64,000 nt of DNA from Blastomussa wellsi. Lineage: Eukaryota; Cnidaria; Anthozoa; Scleractinia; Plerogyridae. A program made the position numbers and the translations under genes. Positions 48,434 through 62,200 of the stretch are shown one piece after another. A model generated the notes under the pieces. That model was not told the origin of the DNA. It ran no database searches and worked only from the letters and a program-made list of their open reading frames with translations. The stretch spans positions 15,675,798 through 15,739,797 of the forward strand of contig OX393564.1 of assembly GCA_947652115.1 (NCBI GenBank). Direction: 5' to 3'. The first letter of the stretch is position 1. Every line of letters starts with the position of its first letter.

Positions 48434-48472
48434 CAGAGATTCGTTTGCGGCCAATGGGTCTGTGTCGTCCAT
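48434..48472 (-). CDS. Candidate alternative first coding exon of ANO7-like copy A
   Basis: On the minus strand an ATG in a good context (ACAAGATGG) opens a 13-codon frame, MDDTDPLAANESL, ending at a GT (GTATTT, a weak donor). It finishes in phase 0. The exon at 41162-41212 starts in phase 0 after a strong acceptor and stays open back to it, so joining would add 14 residues in frame to copy A. The sequence just upstream on this strand (about 48640-48960) is richer in CpG than its surroundings and holds CCAAT-type elements, as a promoter might. There is no family conservation to test so short a peptide against, so this is a proposal only. Confidence 0.3.
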
Positions 48473-50007
48473 CTTGTTATAAGGCCTAGGCATGGCTCTT
48501 CGAAACTGTTATGCCAAATTTTACAGATCAAGACTTCGCTAGCGATTGAAAATTCTCCATCAAGACATCATAAGCCAGAATTATTGAAATTATACCGAAC
48601 TGTTTTCCAGAACGGATGATTTTTTTCGTCGCATAAGGTCGGGATATTAAAGATCAGCGCGAGCGAGAAATTCAAATCAGTTCGAGAGAAATTCACAAGG
48701 AATCAAAATAGAAGCCCCCGCGCACGCGGGCAGCCAATCAGCGAACAGAAAATACCTGCTAATACATTGAATCTCTGACAGCTGCCCTGAGCAACTTTCG
48801 CATCAAGGAACTCAAATACTCATTCTCTTTCTGTTAAAAAAATCTTGCAACAAAAATAGTTTTTTAGAAACGTTAACTTGGTTGTGTTTTTACAGGTCGA
48901 TGTAGCATTTTAGTGCGTGCAGTCGAGCGCAAAATTCTCCAACACTTCAATTCGATGTTAGCGTTAATTTATTCAAGAAAGCGAAGTGCCGAATGAAGAT
49001 GAAAACCCGTATATTCGTTTAATTGAATATTGAACAAACATAACCCAAACAAATTCCCCGTAATTTTAAGGTCGTTGCTGTGTTTTACGTAACTTAATTT
49101 TTGTGTCATTTTATCGCCGATCAAGTTTATATTTTTATCTCTTTTTAAACGGTAATGCCTTTAGCTCTTCCAAAGCTCCTAAATATTTAATTCGCCGCTC
49201 AGAGCAAAGAACTTCTTTTCTTTTTAATGGTGAGAAAAAGAAACGGGCGTAAATTAAAATATATATATCTACATAAAAGTACACACAAAATGCTTTTGAA
49301 CCTGTTGGTTCTTTCACTTCTCATATTTATTCTCCTACCATCGAAAAATGTAAATTCATGATTTTAGTTTAAGCATTTTAAACTTCGTTAAGCTGTACTG
49401 TATTTACAGTTGACAATATATTTTTTTGTTCTCACAAAACATCGTCGGGTGATTCCGAATTATGTTTTGGCTTTCGTTTAATGTCTGAGACGGGTGGCGT
49501 TAAACAAGATTTAAGCTTCATTACGGGCCTCTGTTTCTTGTTTTGAACTTGAGAATTGGCCGTTGTATAGAGCTAGAAGATTAATGAAGCTGGTAATTTA
49601 TTACAACTAAAGGCCTGATTGTAAGTCACTGTGGTAACCCTGAGTTACCGTCAACAGTCCTCCATTTCGCCTCGCTGCTTCTTTATCTTTTACACGACAT
49701 CTTGCAGTTGGTCCATATCCTTTCTTCATTTTGTTGTTTACATGCATTCAGTCGCGTAGTTCTAGTAAAAATGCATACATTTTGCACGCCATTAAGTATT
49801 TTTGCATGTTTTTGAATATTAATAAAGGGATTTTCCTAAGAAATAAGGCGTTGTAATTTCATATATTTCTAACATTGTTGTATTCATCTGTCTTTCTCCA
49901 GTGTCAATCACTGACCAAATATTAAACTTTGTTTCACCAAATGTGTATCCACTCTCTTCCTTGACTTGTTGCAAATTAAGAAATCTCCATCATTGTTGTT
50001 GTTGTTG

Positions 50008-53000
50008 TCATGTTTCAAGTTCCAGCATGTAATCATCAGAGTCTGGCAGTCCTCCCATCAAGCCATGATGGTCAGACATGATTTGTTTCGCTTGGTAAGT
50101 CTCCCTCTTGATGGCCTCGTCCAAGCCTGCTGGTATATCAGGTACCAACATGTCGATCAGTGTCGATATCGAGAAGATAAAATGCTGTCGAGAATAAAGC
50201 AAAAATTGTCCGTCAAACAAGTGTAATCAAACATCAATTTCTCATTGGCCGTTTTCACACTAGAGACGAACAAATCGTCTGGACGGACAAATCGTCTCAG
50301 ACGGACAAGTCGTCTTAGTGTGAAAACGGGTCGAACAAATTTTTAGACGAACAAACCGTTTGTTTGTCCGTCTATGCAGACGAGTTTTAGAAGACGATTT
50401 GTCCATCCAGACGAACAAGTCGACTAAAGTACGACCTAAATTCACATCAGGTGATCAAAGATGAACAAATTGTCAGACGATTTGTCCTTCCAGACGATTT
50501 GTTCGTCTCCAGTGTGAAAACGGCCATTATCGTATCAGTGTATTGCAAAGTCACCAGACTGAAACGTTTCATTGTTTCCAAGCTATTTTTTTCCTGTTCT
50601 GTATTGTTTAGGGGTTCTTTGTTGGCTTGTTCGTTCTTTGCGTTTCACAGGTTCTTACATCAACAACAAACGAAAGGCATAAATTCATTCTCCGAGATAT
50701 CTTCCAAGTAACATTGTCAAACTTGGTAATGTCGACTCGATGTTTTCTGGGCCATTTCTTCTCAAACCAACCGTAACCACACCACTTTAACAATTTTGTG
50801 ACTATTGCAGTGCAGTTTATCAAGGCCATGCAACTAGTTGTGGATTTCCAGTCAATGATTGGAATTTCATTGGATTTTCAAGTGGCACCAAATCTTGAGG
50901 ACACTGCCCCCTAAATAAAACACATCGAAAGTGCATCTGTTGATGTCCCTGTGCAAGTTTTATCACGACAGTTTTTATTGTCTTGATCACGAAGCTTCTG
51001 CAGACGTTATAAAGTATGCCATAAATAGAAACTGGTATAATTTAAATTGCGCAAATTGCGACATGTCTACTGGTTTAGGCCATGTTACACGAGGCAACTG
51101 TTCCTGCTTGCAACTTGCGACGCATTTCAAGCTCCGAAAAACATCGAAATATCCCGTTTTGTAACCTGCCATGCAGCAAACTGTTGCGTTGTGAGCGTGG
51201 GACATCCACTCTGCAACTTGAATTGTTTTTCATTCATCATCATTGCGTAGCAAGTTGCAGGAAAAATTGCCTCTTGTAACATGGCCTTCACTTGCAGTTA
51301 TCTGCAATGTTGAACATCTTTGATGGAGTCGGAGTGACGTTAAAAATATATCGCATGACAAGATGCTCTCTTTGATTTACTTAATATCAACGTTTCGTGC
51401 CTTTCCACGTAACGTAAAGTATTTAAAATAATTCACGTTCATAAGTTTGCATGTTTATGCAGACTTTTTGGCAACAAGAAATCAAAATGTAAAGACTGTT
51501 AACTAATTCCTCACCTCAAATAAAATAACAAATGCCAGCTTTAATGTCACTAAATGCCAGTAAAATTTACTTGGGCTACCATCTGGGTTGCGAAATTCTA
51601 TATATCTGCGAAGAAAATAGAAAAGCATTTTAGACTCATCTCAGAGTTTGACTTTACACGCCAAAAAATATGGGATGAAGTAAATTAACTAGATGAAGCT
51701 AGTGGGGCGTGTTCGTTCATTTGAACTGTCAATCAAACATTCTCCTGCGTACCGTACCAAATACATTTGTCAATCATTGAGCCAGACGAATCCAGGAACA
51801 CGTCTATATCAGGCAACTTCCTGGATCGAGAAACCTTTGCACAATGATTTTTGCCATTATAGTCACTAATTTACTTCAGTTAACTAGTCGCCCTCACTTT
51901 TGTCTTCCCACTCAACTCTTCGTGTTTTTGTGAAGTCAAAATTTTCTAGGAAGAGCGAAGAGAAATGCAAATAGTCTTTCGTTATTTTCTACAAACTAAC
52001 TCCGCCACTTCCCCCATTGGCTAGGCGCGCTCGTGGAATAATGTAATAAACAGATATCGAAAGAACGATTTCAAATAATTGATGATAACGGTACAATAGG
52101 CCATTTCCGAGTTCCCTTTTCCCTCTGTTTCAAAACGAGTCCAAGTGCGAAACTATTCATATGGAAATGAGCGCGTTTTGCATGAGAATGAAGATGCAAG
52201 TAAAAGACATTTTCATATGAATGGCTTCGCACTTTCTTTGACTCGTTTTGACACGGAGGCAAAAGAGAACTCTGACTCGATACTTATCCCATAAAAGGAA
52301 AAGAACGTGCACATACCTACAGGGTACTGACGTAGCATTTTCAGGGGCCCAGGCAAGAGTATAGTTTGTGTAACCTTTAAGGGTCCCGTCAGGAGATACA
52401 GCAGCTTGGTATAATAGCTTAGGCAAGAACTGCGACGTGAAAGCTATAAGGAACGCCTGTGGAAATAAACAGTTTGTTGTCAATTATAGTTTCTAAGTTT
52501 GTTTTGTTTCAAGTTTGAACGGTATATGTCTTTGGTTTTGTTGCAAACAAACCTTGGTATTTTAAACGAGTTAAAAATTTGAGTTGATTCTTAAACGTCC
52601 TGTTGCTAAAGTACTTCTTCGTCTTCTGCGACAATTTCTGGCTTAATTATTGTTCTAGTCGTGTAAGTTGAAACAGGCTCAGAGTTTATAAATTTAAAAT
52701 TAAATTACCAACTGGTCCACTTCCTGTCAGTTGGATTCTTAAATTGTATCTCAAGAGATGTTATTATCGTTATAAAATTATTACAACTGCTTACATTACT
52801 GATGACAGCGATTTTAGCTACTGCTGCTAAAATACTGAACCAGATTCCAATGTCTTGGGCGCGGTGAGCTACAGGCCGTCGAAGATCACATACCATCTTG
52901 TCCGAGTCAATTCGGATCTCAAAGATGTTGTTAGCGAGCGCGAAGAACGGAGCCAAAGGAAAAGCAGCCACGAAGATTGTAATGAAGCCAAATTGGATTA

Positions 53001-53240
53001 CTGTGGACCAAGGGAAAGTTTATCTGTGAGATTTCACGCTTCAATCGAGTTAATAGTAAATGGTATTAATAATGGTAATAGGACTGGGTGGAGTCCAATT
53101 CGGTCTGTAATCATACGAGTGATTAACAAAATCGGACGACCGCGAAGGGCTAACGCTCGAAACGTCAGCTCTTGAATCTCTTCACGGTGGCCAATTGACA
53201 TTATCAACCCAGTTGATAAAACCAAATTATATTGTTATAC

Positions 53241-53276
<36 letters not shown>

Positions 53277-56200
53277 ACCCCCTCTTATACAAAGAGTTTA
53301 TCGAACCTTATAAGAGTTTTCATCGTTCGAGCCAAATTGGATAAAGAATTTCTTCAGCGTGGTTGGTTATACGCAAAGTTTGTCCCACGCATTTCACTAG
53401 AATAAATGTCATAAATGGATGCCTCATTTAACAGCAAACTGTAAAAGAACGATTATTGATAAAAAATACTTCACCGAACTAGCTTGCTTGCTCTGCTTTG
53501 GAAATCTTGGCTTTATTTTTGTATGTTTGACAATGTTTGGCTTGCTTCATAAACTTAAAAATACTTCAATATGGTTCGAACAAGTTAATTATCTAAATAT
53601 TTACTTCTTTATTTCAATATTAACCAAAAATGTCAAGGTAGCAAGTGATGGGATAACAGGAACTCTTCTTCAAGGATAGATTCCCAAATTCTCTCAACGT
53701 ACTGCAACTGCTGAGCATGCACACGGGCCAGCAGATGAATTTGAATGTTGATCTCAGTACTAACCCATTTCCAGGTACTCTCCAAACAAGCCTTCGTTTT
53801 CCAGTAATTCATAATCCTGTTCCCAACGAGGCTTGACGTCATTGCCAGTCACTCCCTGTTTTCTCTTCCTCATGTATTTTTTGAGTTCACTGAACAGAAA
53901 GAAAAGAAACAGACGTCAACAATGTACAAAACACAAACAAGGAACACTGGCCCGTCTTTCCATTTCATATCACGTTACCAAGGGAACAAGACTCATTTTT
54001 ATAATCTTCGTGGAACAGTTGGAGAATGCCGATTCTTCTCCGGCAGTTCTGACGTCGGCATGTTGCTCGTTGCGTATTAACCTCCCGCTAATATAAGGAT
54101 ATTTGCTCACTTGTGCTCAAGCATTTAAGGGGTGCGTTTCTTTAAAAATTCCAAGATTGGATTCTTAAATCCGAAAACGGGATTTTGTGTTTCTTTATTA
54201 ATCGCCTAGAGCAGGCTTGGATAGGCGCTATATAAATTTTAATTATTATTGTTATTATTATTATTAATCAGATTAATCCAAGAAAAATCCGTTTTCGGAT
54301 TTAAGAATCCAATCTTTTAAATAAACGCACCCTAAGAGAACAACGACACACGGATTAATTAAATTTCTTTTAACTTTTTCCTTTTAAAAACTTACGGGAC
54401 AAGTACTTCTTGAACATTGCCGATGACCTGTTTGCCAATCATGATAACTGCCAGCTGTTGAGCCAACTCCATTAGACATCCGCCAGGACTGCACTGAAAA
54501 CACAATGCAGTAAACTGTGTTAGAACTGATGCTACGTTATTTTAAGTCATTTTCCTTCATCCTTTTAAGGATGAAATACCAACTAGCCCAAGCTTCGTTT
54601 TAAACGAGAGATTATTAATGAGCAAAACACGGAAACGACTGAAAAGCAAAAGTCGAAGAGAATAAAGATTATAGGCAGGCACTGCATACTTAACGGTTAG
54701 TTGGCGATCAGCTAAGAAATTTGTGAGTGGTAAAAAGGCGAGGGGATATACTTTTTGCACAGCTGCCAGTGAAGCATGCCAAATAAAGCCAGAACGGACT
54801 GATCTGCTGGTAAATAAATAGTGTGCTGATGAACAATCGTCTTGTCAGCAACCAAAAGTTACTTTGATTTATAGCAGTGAAAGAGCTGATTACTGATTTT
54901 AACGCATTTCTGAAAATTTGAGGTGAGCTTACCTCTTCTGCTCTGAGGCCGAAGATTTTGGTATAATTTCCTGGGTACCCAATAAGTCTATAAAGAAAGA
55001 CAGCACAATATATAAGCTTAAAATGATATCAGAATGTCCCTTCATAGTGGTTTAGTTGGTGTTACAAAAGTATATTTAGACTAGACGCATGACTGCGTGC
55101 ACTCGGGCTGCTCTTTTTCACTGAAACTTGATTTTTATGTATAAATATAGATTAATTACAAAACCGCGATAACTCTGTGTCACCTTATGTACAGCTATGA
55201 AAGTGTTTTATACCTACATGTATGTGACAAGATCAAATGATTGCCTGTGAATTTGCATATTTATAGTAGTTTCCATATCATTTCTGGTTCGTAAAATTGA
55301 AATGCAGAGATAGTTGTAGCCTCTGACTTCCGCTGACTTGGATTGAATAGACAATAAAATGTATTCTATGATTGCCCACCCCGGCAAAGTTATAACTTTG
55401 CACTTTATAATTTGAAGCTCGTGTATTTCAACTTTTGTTTATTGACATGTACACGGATCACTCATAAATGTTCGCTCGTAAATTGATCTCTCGTAAGGCA
55501 TGCGGACTGACCCGTTCCGAACATGCTCAACGTCCTTTCGCGTGGGCCTACCGCGAACGGCGTGTTCGTTTCTATGTGATTTCAGCTCCCTTGAAGTCAT
55601 GGAATCCGTGCTACAATAAACTTTCAAACAACCTCTGCTTTCCATGTGCTCAGCGATGTGCAGAGCGCTGAGCGACCGCTCACCTACTCGACGCATGCGC
55701 TTTAAAGCCCAGACTGCGATTTGTGACTGAACGTGGAAAAAGAAAATAATGCCGAAATTACAACTCGGCGAGCCCGAGTCATTTTGCACCCGAACATCGC
55801 TCATGCTTTGCTTTCAGTGATAGCTGCTTTGTTAAAGTGCCTAAGCGTTCTAATTAAGCTTAACTATTATGAAATATATAAAAGCCAGCAATTTACTCTA
55901 TTCAAACTAAGTACACCTTTATACTTGAAAAATAAGTACTGTGTTTACACTTCAAACTGAACGCATATGTGAGCTCGGGAACCTTGTCATGTACATTTGC
56001 CGAAACCAGCTGAAATAGACTAGTACACGTGGGCTACTACACACATCCAGTCAACCTGCTGAGCATAAGCAGCATTCACTCCCACATCCTTCAACAATCG
56101 ATGCCAAGAGGCAGATATATAATAGCCTTTATTTCACCTCGAATTTAAAATTGCAAAATTGCTAATATCTTCGAGGAATAAAATGAATAAATAATACAAA

Positions 56201-59200
56201 AAGAAAAATGTGTAATTTGCCAATGAGATAGCTTCCACACATTAAAGGTCCATAAGCGTACGGACTCGGGGGTGGGGGGAGGGGGGGGGCTGGGGCTGTA
56301 ACATCCCCGAAAAAATTACACTATTTCCGAATGTGTTAGCATTGTAGAGGTAGACAACCACCCAAAAATTGCAACTGCTGTTGCCCGAATCCTGAGCGTT
56401 TTACCCGAAAAATTTCGAAAATATTCCAAACTGGGAGGGCTGCAGTCCCCCAGCCCCACCCCCCGACTCGTACGCTCATGCATTACTAGTTTCACATTTA
56501 TTTTCATTTTATTATAATGAAAAAACTGATGTGTATGTTCGTTGACAACTTACTTTCCCTTGAAAAATGCGATGTAGAAGATTGAAGCAAAGAAATTCAT
56601 GAACTGGAACACAAACACTTTGAACGTTAAGTTGTCTTCGTATTCTGTTTGCGTTCGATGCATTTCTACAAAACAGAAAAAACGACAAAAACGAGGGTTA
56701 AACACCGAAGCTTTGTTACCAAATGAATTACGAAGGAAAAGTAAAACACTTACCCCAATGGTTGAGCACATATGCCAACTTTTCATATACCTTATTAAAA
56801 GAAAAAGGAAATACCTTGAACTTTTAAGTTTAAAGCGATGTAGTTCAACAAGCATCCGCAAATACCCAGGGGCAATTAATGAAGATTGTGCAAGATGTGG
56901 GAAAGGCTAAAGGTGGTGGCAAACGAAGACACACTATTGTCGACGCAAATGTTTTGCGGTTTGCCCGGGCGCGCAACAAAAACCTGTGCCTAGGTCTCCG
57001 TGGAAGTTCAAAAAATAATTTTTATTTAGAAATTTCTGACATTTATAGCAACGGTATAATTTGTTACAATGGGGCGATTGTGGAATTTCAGAAATAGCAA
57101 GGGCAGCGATATACGAGATACAAAACCCCTCAACTTGTCGCGGTTTAGAGAAAGTTGCTGCAAAAAGTGGAGCGAAGGTCTTCTTTGGGCAACAAATTTT
57201 TGCTTTGTTGCCCGTTTTTCATCAAATTCACAACTTGTCACGGATCCACACCAAGCAAATCAACCAATGAGCGGGCTGCATTTCTTCAAGCAACAAATGT
57301 TTTTGTTGCGCGACAAGTTGATTACGCAAGGTGAAAAACGCGAAACATCGACCCAAAACTTGCAGTTCAGGGTTTTTGTATCTCGTATTTCACCGCCTTA
57401 AGACACAGTGGCCAGATGCTTTACTATCGACTAGTTTTAGTTGAAAGAATAGGGCGAAAGAATAGCAATTAATTAGGTAAGATGGGTATTTGTCATGTAT
57501 CTTAATGGTTTTTCAATCTTATCAGCCAATGAACAGTGTCGCAATAACATGGCAATTGCGCAACTTTTTGACATCTTTCCGTTGGTTTTTCAAACTCGTC
57601 AGTCAATCACAAAGCGCGTACAACAGCACATGAATCAGTTATTGGCATTGACACTTCCTCCTCCCGGAGTGACCAGTTTTCGTTGGCCGAGAGCAATGAG
57701 TAAACCAAAATAAAGATGTATAAATGGTGAAAACGAGTTAAACTGGTGTGAAAATAGTCTCCTCTGGAGCGGTGCATGGCGACAGTGACAGGAAAGTTCA
57801 AATATAGAATAGGATAACATCGTATTTTTAGGCCAGTTTCATATATTTTGTTTGTCTTACCTTGCTAAGAATCATAATGATTATAAGATTCATTATTGAG
57901 CCCGTGATAGACACAATATTCTCGGCATACTGCTGAAAGTCTGGGTTTTTGTAAAGCGGATGAATGACCAGCAGCTTGTATACAATCACTCCCACCATAA
58001 ACAGCACTACAAGTGATACCTGCGGAAACAGTCATCTGTTATATCAAACTTTCGCTAGGAAGACTTTTTTAATGTAAGTCACTGCCATCCGTTAACAGAC
58101 TAACTAAAATGACGTCATACCGTGCGCTAAATTCCGCACTGATGACGTAGTTCTGCATAGTTGTTTGTGATTGGTTGTTTTCCGCGTGCTAGACAAAAAC
58201 ATTCAGAGACTCCTAATGGATCTATAAAGATATAATTTGGTTTTATCAACTGGGTTGATAATGTGAATTGGCCACCGTAAAGAGATTCAAGAGCTGACGT
58301 TTCGAGCGTTAGCCCTTCGTCGGAGCGAATCAAGGAATTGTGGGTCGTGTGTGGTTTATATACAGAAAGATGGAGCTTCGCTATTGGTTGGTGCCTGGCA
58401 ACGTCAAAACAACGGAATAAATTAGTTGAATGAAAAGCGTTCGTTGGTACCGTGAGAATTAAGAGTGCCGATTTGAAAAATAATTTTTTGTTCTAGAGTT
58501 TTGCGGCTTTCCGTGCTTCCTTGGTGAAGGCAAAGGCCGCAGACTGTTTCTTTAGAAATTTACCGGATCTATAAAGAGCTTGATTAATTTTCCTGGGCGA
58601 ATCCCAAACCCAAAACAATCAAACAGAGGACGTGAAGATAGACAAAGGTTTCCGCGACATCATTTAATCGCTTTCTACTTTCGTTCATTTTTGAAAAGGC
58701 GTCTGTATCTGTCTACTTCCTTAAAATCTGTACTTATTAGCGAGAAAATAAATTAATAAATTAGAAAGCACGACAAAGCTTCCTCGGCTGTTCTTACCAT
58801 GCATATAACAATAGCAATTCCTGAAACGATCCTGGGGAACCGCTTTTCTTCCGGGAAATGAGGCTCCAAAAGTCCGGTTACAGGATTTCTCTCCACAGCA
58901 GGGGCTAATGCTGCGAATGTTGGTCGGGGTCTTTCCTGCAAGGAAACAGAACATCCTCAACAAGCAAGATTAAAGCAAAGAACTACAGAACAAACACAAA
59001 CGAACCTTGAAACTGCTTATCATTTCATATTTCACAAATTTTCTTATTTTCTTCCAGTCTTAAATTAAAAACAAGCGAATTTATGCATTCATAACTGCAT
59101 GCTTGGCTTCAAATAAACTGAGACACGTGGCGTGGTAAATTTTTGGTCGCTGCGATCACTTGCACGAATTCAAGTGTGAGTATTTGTGCCCGTTTCTTGT

Positions 59201-62200
59201 CACGGTGACTTGCTTGGAAGCAGCACAAGGTGCGACTTTTCCCAGAGACCTGCCGTAGCGTCATGTCACCTATTGTGTTCCAGGCTAAAGCAGAGTCGGT
59301 CCCATACGTTACACTTAGTTTCGTTTCCGATGGACAAAGTATAACACGTTGAGTTTTATATGACGTACCTCTTCCTCCTCAAAGCCCAACACATCCCATT
59401 GATAAGCAAGAGTTATTTCTTTTCGTTTCCAGTACTCCAGGAAAAACACGGCTGTTAAAAAATAATGAGTCAGAACGAAAAATGAATATGCCTACATTCG
59501 ACGGAGCGCAAAGGAATGGCAAAGACCTAGCTTGCAATTTTTCTCCTTATGGGTGAAGCGCCCTGAGCCCGTTATTGCTATGATTGAAAGTTGGATGGGA
59601 CGTGCGCTCTCATCGATTGTTCCCTGGACATGTGGCAATGCGTTCATTCAAACTTAAACGCATTGTGATAAAAGTGCCATGCACTGAAACCGAATTTTGC
59701 ATAAGAATAAAAGGCTTCCTTTTGAGAGGTTGAGAGGCGAACACGTTCACTGCATGCATTGCATGGACGACATTTATATGGTCGTTAAGTACAAAATCAC
59801 ATATCTACCACTCACCCCAAAAAGACACAAAAACAGCATAGGCAACTGTGGCAGGATTGTCAAAGAGGTACGAAATCTTTGATAAGAAGATTAAGATATA
59901 CTCATTAGTGATCACTAAACGAAGAACATTTAGCACAGAACTGATTTCAATTTTCACTCGCGACTGGTAGTTAAACGTGGGGAAAACGACTCTTTTACAT
60001 CTAATAAACACAAACAATGGCAAAAGAACAACGATTCCTTATTTGAAGTGGCGTTGATGTCTTCGTAACTGTATTAAAAAGCACATTTCTGACGGTATAC
60101 ACTTATAGAATGAGATTTTGAGGCACAGATAACAGTGGGAATGAAATCTTTTAACAGAATCGTTTATTTAAAAACTTGCAATGGATAGAAAAGTTTTATT
60201 GATAATAAAATCATCCTTTCTTTAATAATATACAGTCACTTTAATTTTTGTGTCATCTTATGTTCGCGACACTTCGTATTAGTGATATAGTTTACATCGC
60301 GAAAATCGTGAACGAAATAATAGAACGTTTTCGCATAAGTCGACTTCTACATTCTGATCAAGCCGTTAAATGCTAATGAGAGAGTACAATACAAATCACA
60401 TGTCGACACGTGATCAAATAAATCATGATTTCTTCGTGTGTTCTGGCTCAGGACAAGAACTGCACAGGGAAAGAGTCCAAGTGAGAGCAAATTCATATCA
60501 TATTTAATATTAATTTGTGCGTGCTCACAATGTCGAATTTTTGTGCTTATGGGATAATAAAGATGAAGAGGAGGTGAAACTAATTTATCATCAGCATTTA
60601 TAAAAAAGATAGGACTCTGCGCGCGCTCTGATTTGTCAAAAACCCATGTTTTGTCAGAGTATAAAAACATAGAAAAAGCGTGTTTTATTGTTTTTCGTCA
60701 GCTTTACTCTTGTGAAAATTCGTAAGGGATGGCGGCGAACATTTTCTATAAAGAAATTCCGGACAGAAATCTGAGTCAAGCTGCAGTGATTGCCGAAAAA
60801 GCTTCTTAGTTCAAGATGAAAGTAGAAGAAGCGAAATCAAATTGCTTCAGTTTATCGATCGTGCGTGTTTTGGAGTTTTTACTCGCGCCTGCGGCTCGTG
60901 TTTTCTACATTTCCCTCGTGCTCTCAAATGCCCGTCGTGTTTTATGACAGTATAATGCATGGCTTAGGCTTCTTTATTTGTTAAATAAAAGTCGACTTAC
61001 GCGAAATCATTCTATTAAAAAACGGGTTTAGGCCTCAGAGTAGCCTTTGCCTTGCTGGCTGTGTTAAGTACGTTTTTAAAGTCGGAAAAAGACCAGAAAT
61101 AGTAAATATAACTTTGAGCCTTTAACCCAAGATCGCCCAACGCTAAATCAATTCAAAGCTGCAATGAATGCATCAGACTCACTCTTGCTCGCCCACAGCT
61201 CGTTTTAAGATCCCATGGCTTGCAGCCTAATTCTTCCTCGCAAAGTGGACACATGACAAACGTCCAGTTTGGGTTGTTGCAGATTTCTAACCTGTAAAAA
61301 GAGAAAAACAACAAGCTTTATTTGCTTATATTAACAATAAAAGAAATACACGTACAGACTACCTGCAAAATGGCAGAGCTGATCGAGGCAGGTAGTATGG
61401 AGGCGTGTCTAATAAACAGTATTAACCTAATGACAAAGATATACAATAATTACGAAATGACAGAGATTAATTACAGTAATGAAATCAATATATTTTTCTA
61501 TTAACATAAAGATACAACAATTAAAAATATTGCAGAGGTTAATTGCAATTATTTTGTGATGAATTCAAGCGGCTTGACGAGGAAAATCCAATTCAAGCGG
61601 CTCATTAGAGGAGGAAACAAGATCTTTCGGAAAGAATTTTCATCACAGCGATCCAAAGTCAAAACTGAGTTCCTGCCAATTAACCTGTCAAAGTTGCACA
61701 TTGAAAAGTACAAAACCCACAAAAAGCATTGCAGGCTTCGATTGCAATTTTCCAGCCTATACGTATCACTAAGAGCTCTGTAAGTAATCAACTTCTACTC
61801 CTGGCAACACATAAAGACGAGGACGAAAAAAAAAAGAGGGACGAAAAGCATCAACTGTTAAATGAAGACACATTGCGTCGATATACCGCCCCAAACGCTA
61901 ATTCCTGGAGCTTTTTCGTGATATGGATAATAAATAATTATTCTGAAGTGTTGGCTAAACGCATACTACAGTCCGCAGGATTGAGAAGGACAATTGTTTT
62001 ATTACTTAACAAATTATCGAACACATTTAGATGAGAGCCAGGAAAGTTGCGGTTACGTAGCTCTTTTGCAAGGCTCCTAGTAGCCTTAATATAAGGCAGA
62101 TATCAGTGACGTCACCCATTGTTAGTAATGTGCCAACCAGAAAACTATTGGCTGGTGAAACAAGAGCTCTTTTGAGAAATTTGTTGAAAATTTAAATAAT

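Noticed and set aside
55439..55804. 121-codon minus-strand open frame in a copy B intron
   Set aside because: No domain, no conservation cue, located inside an intron of the anoctamin gene. Composition looks like repeat-derived DNA.
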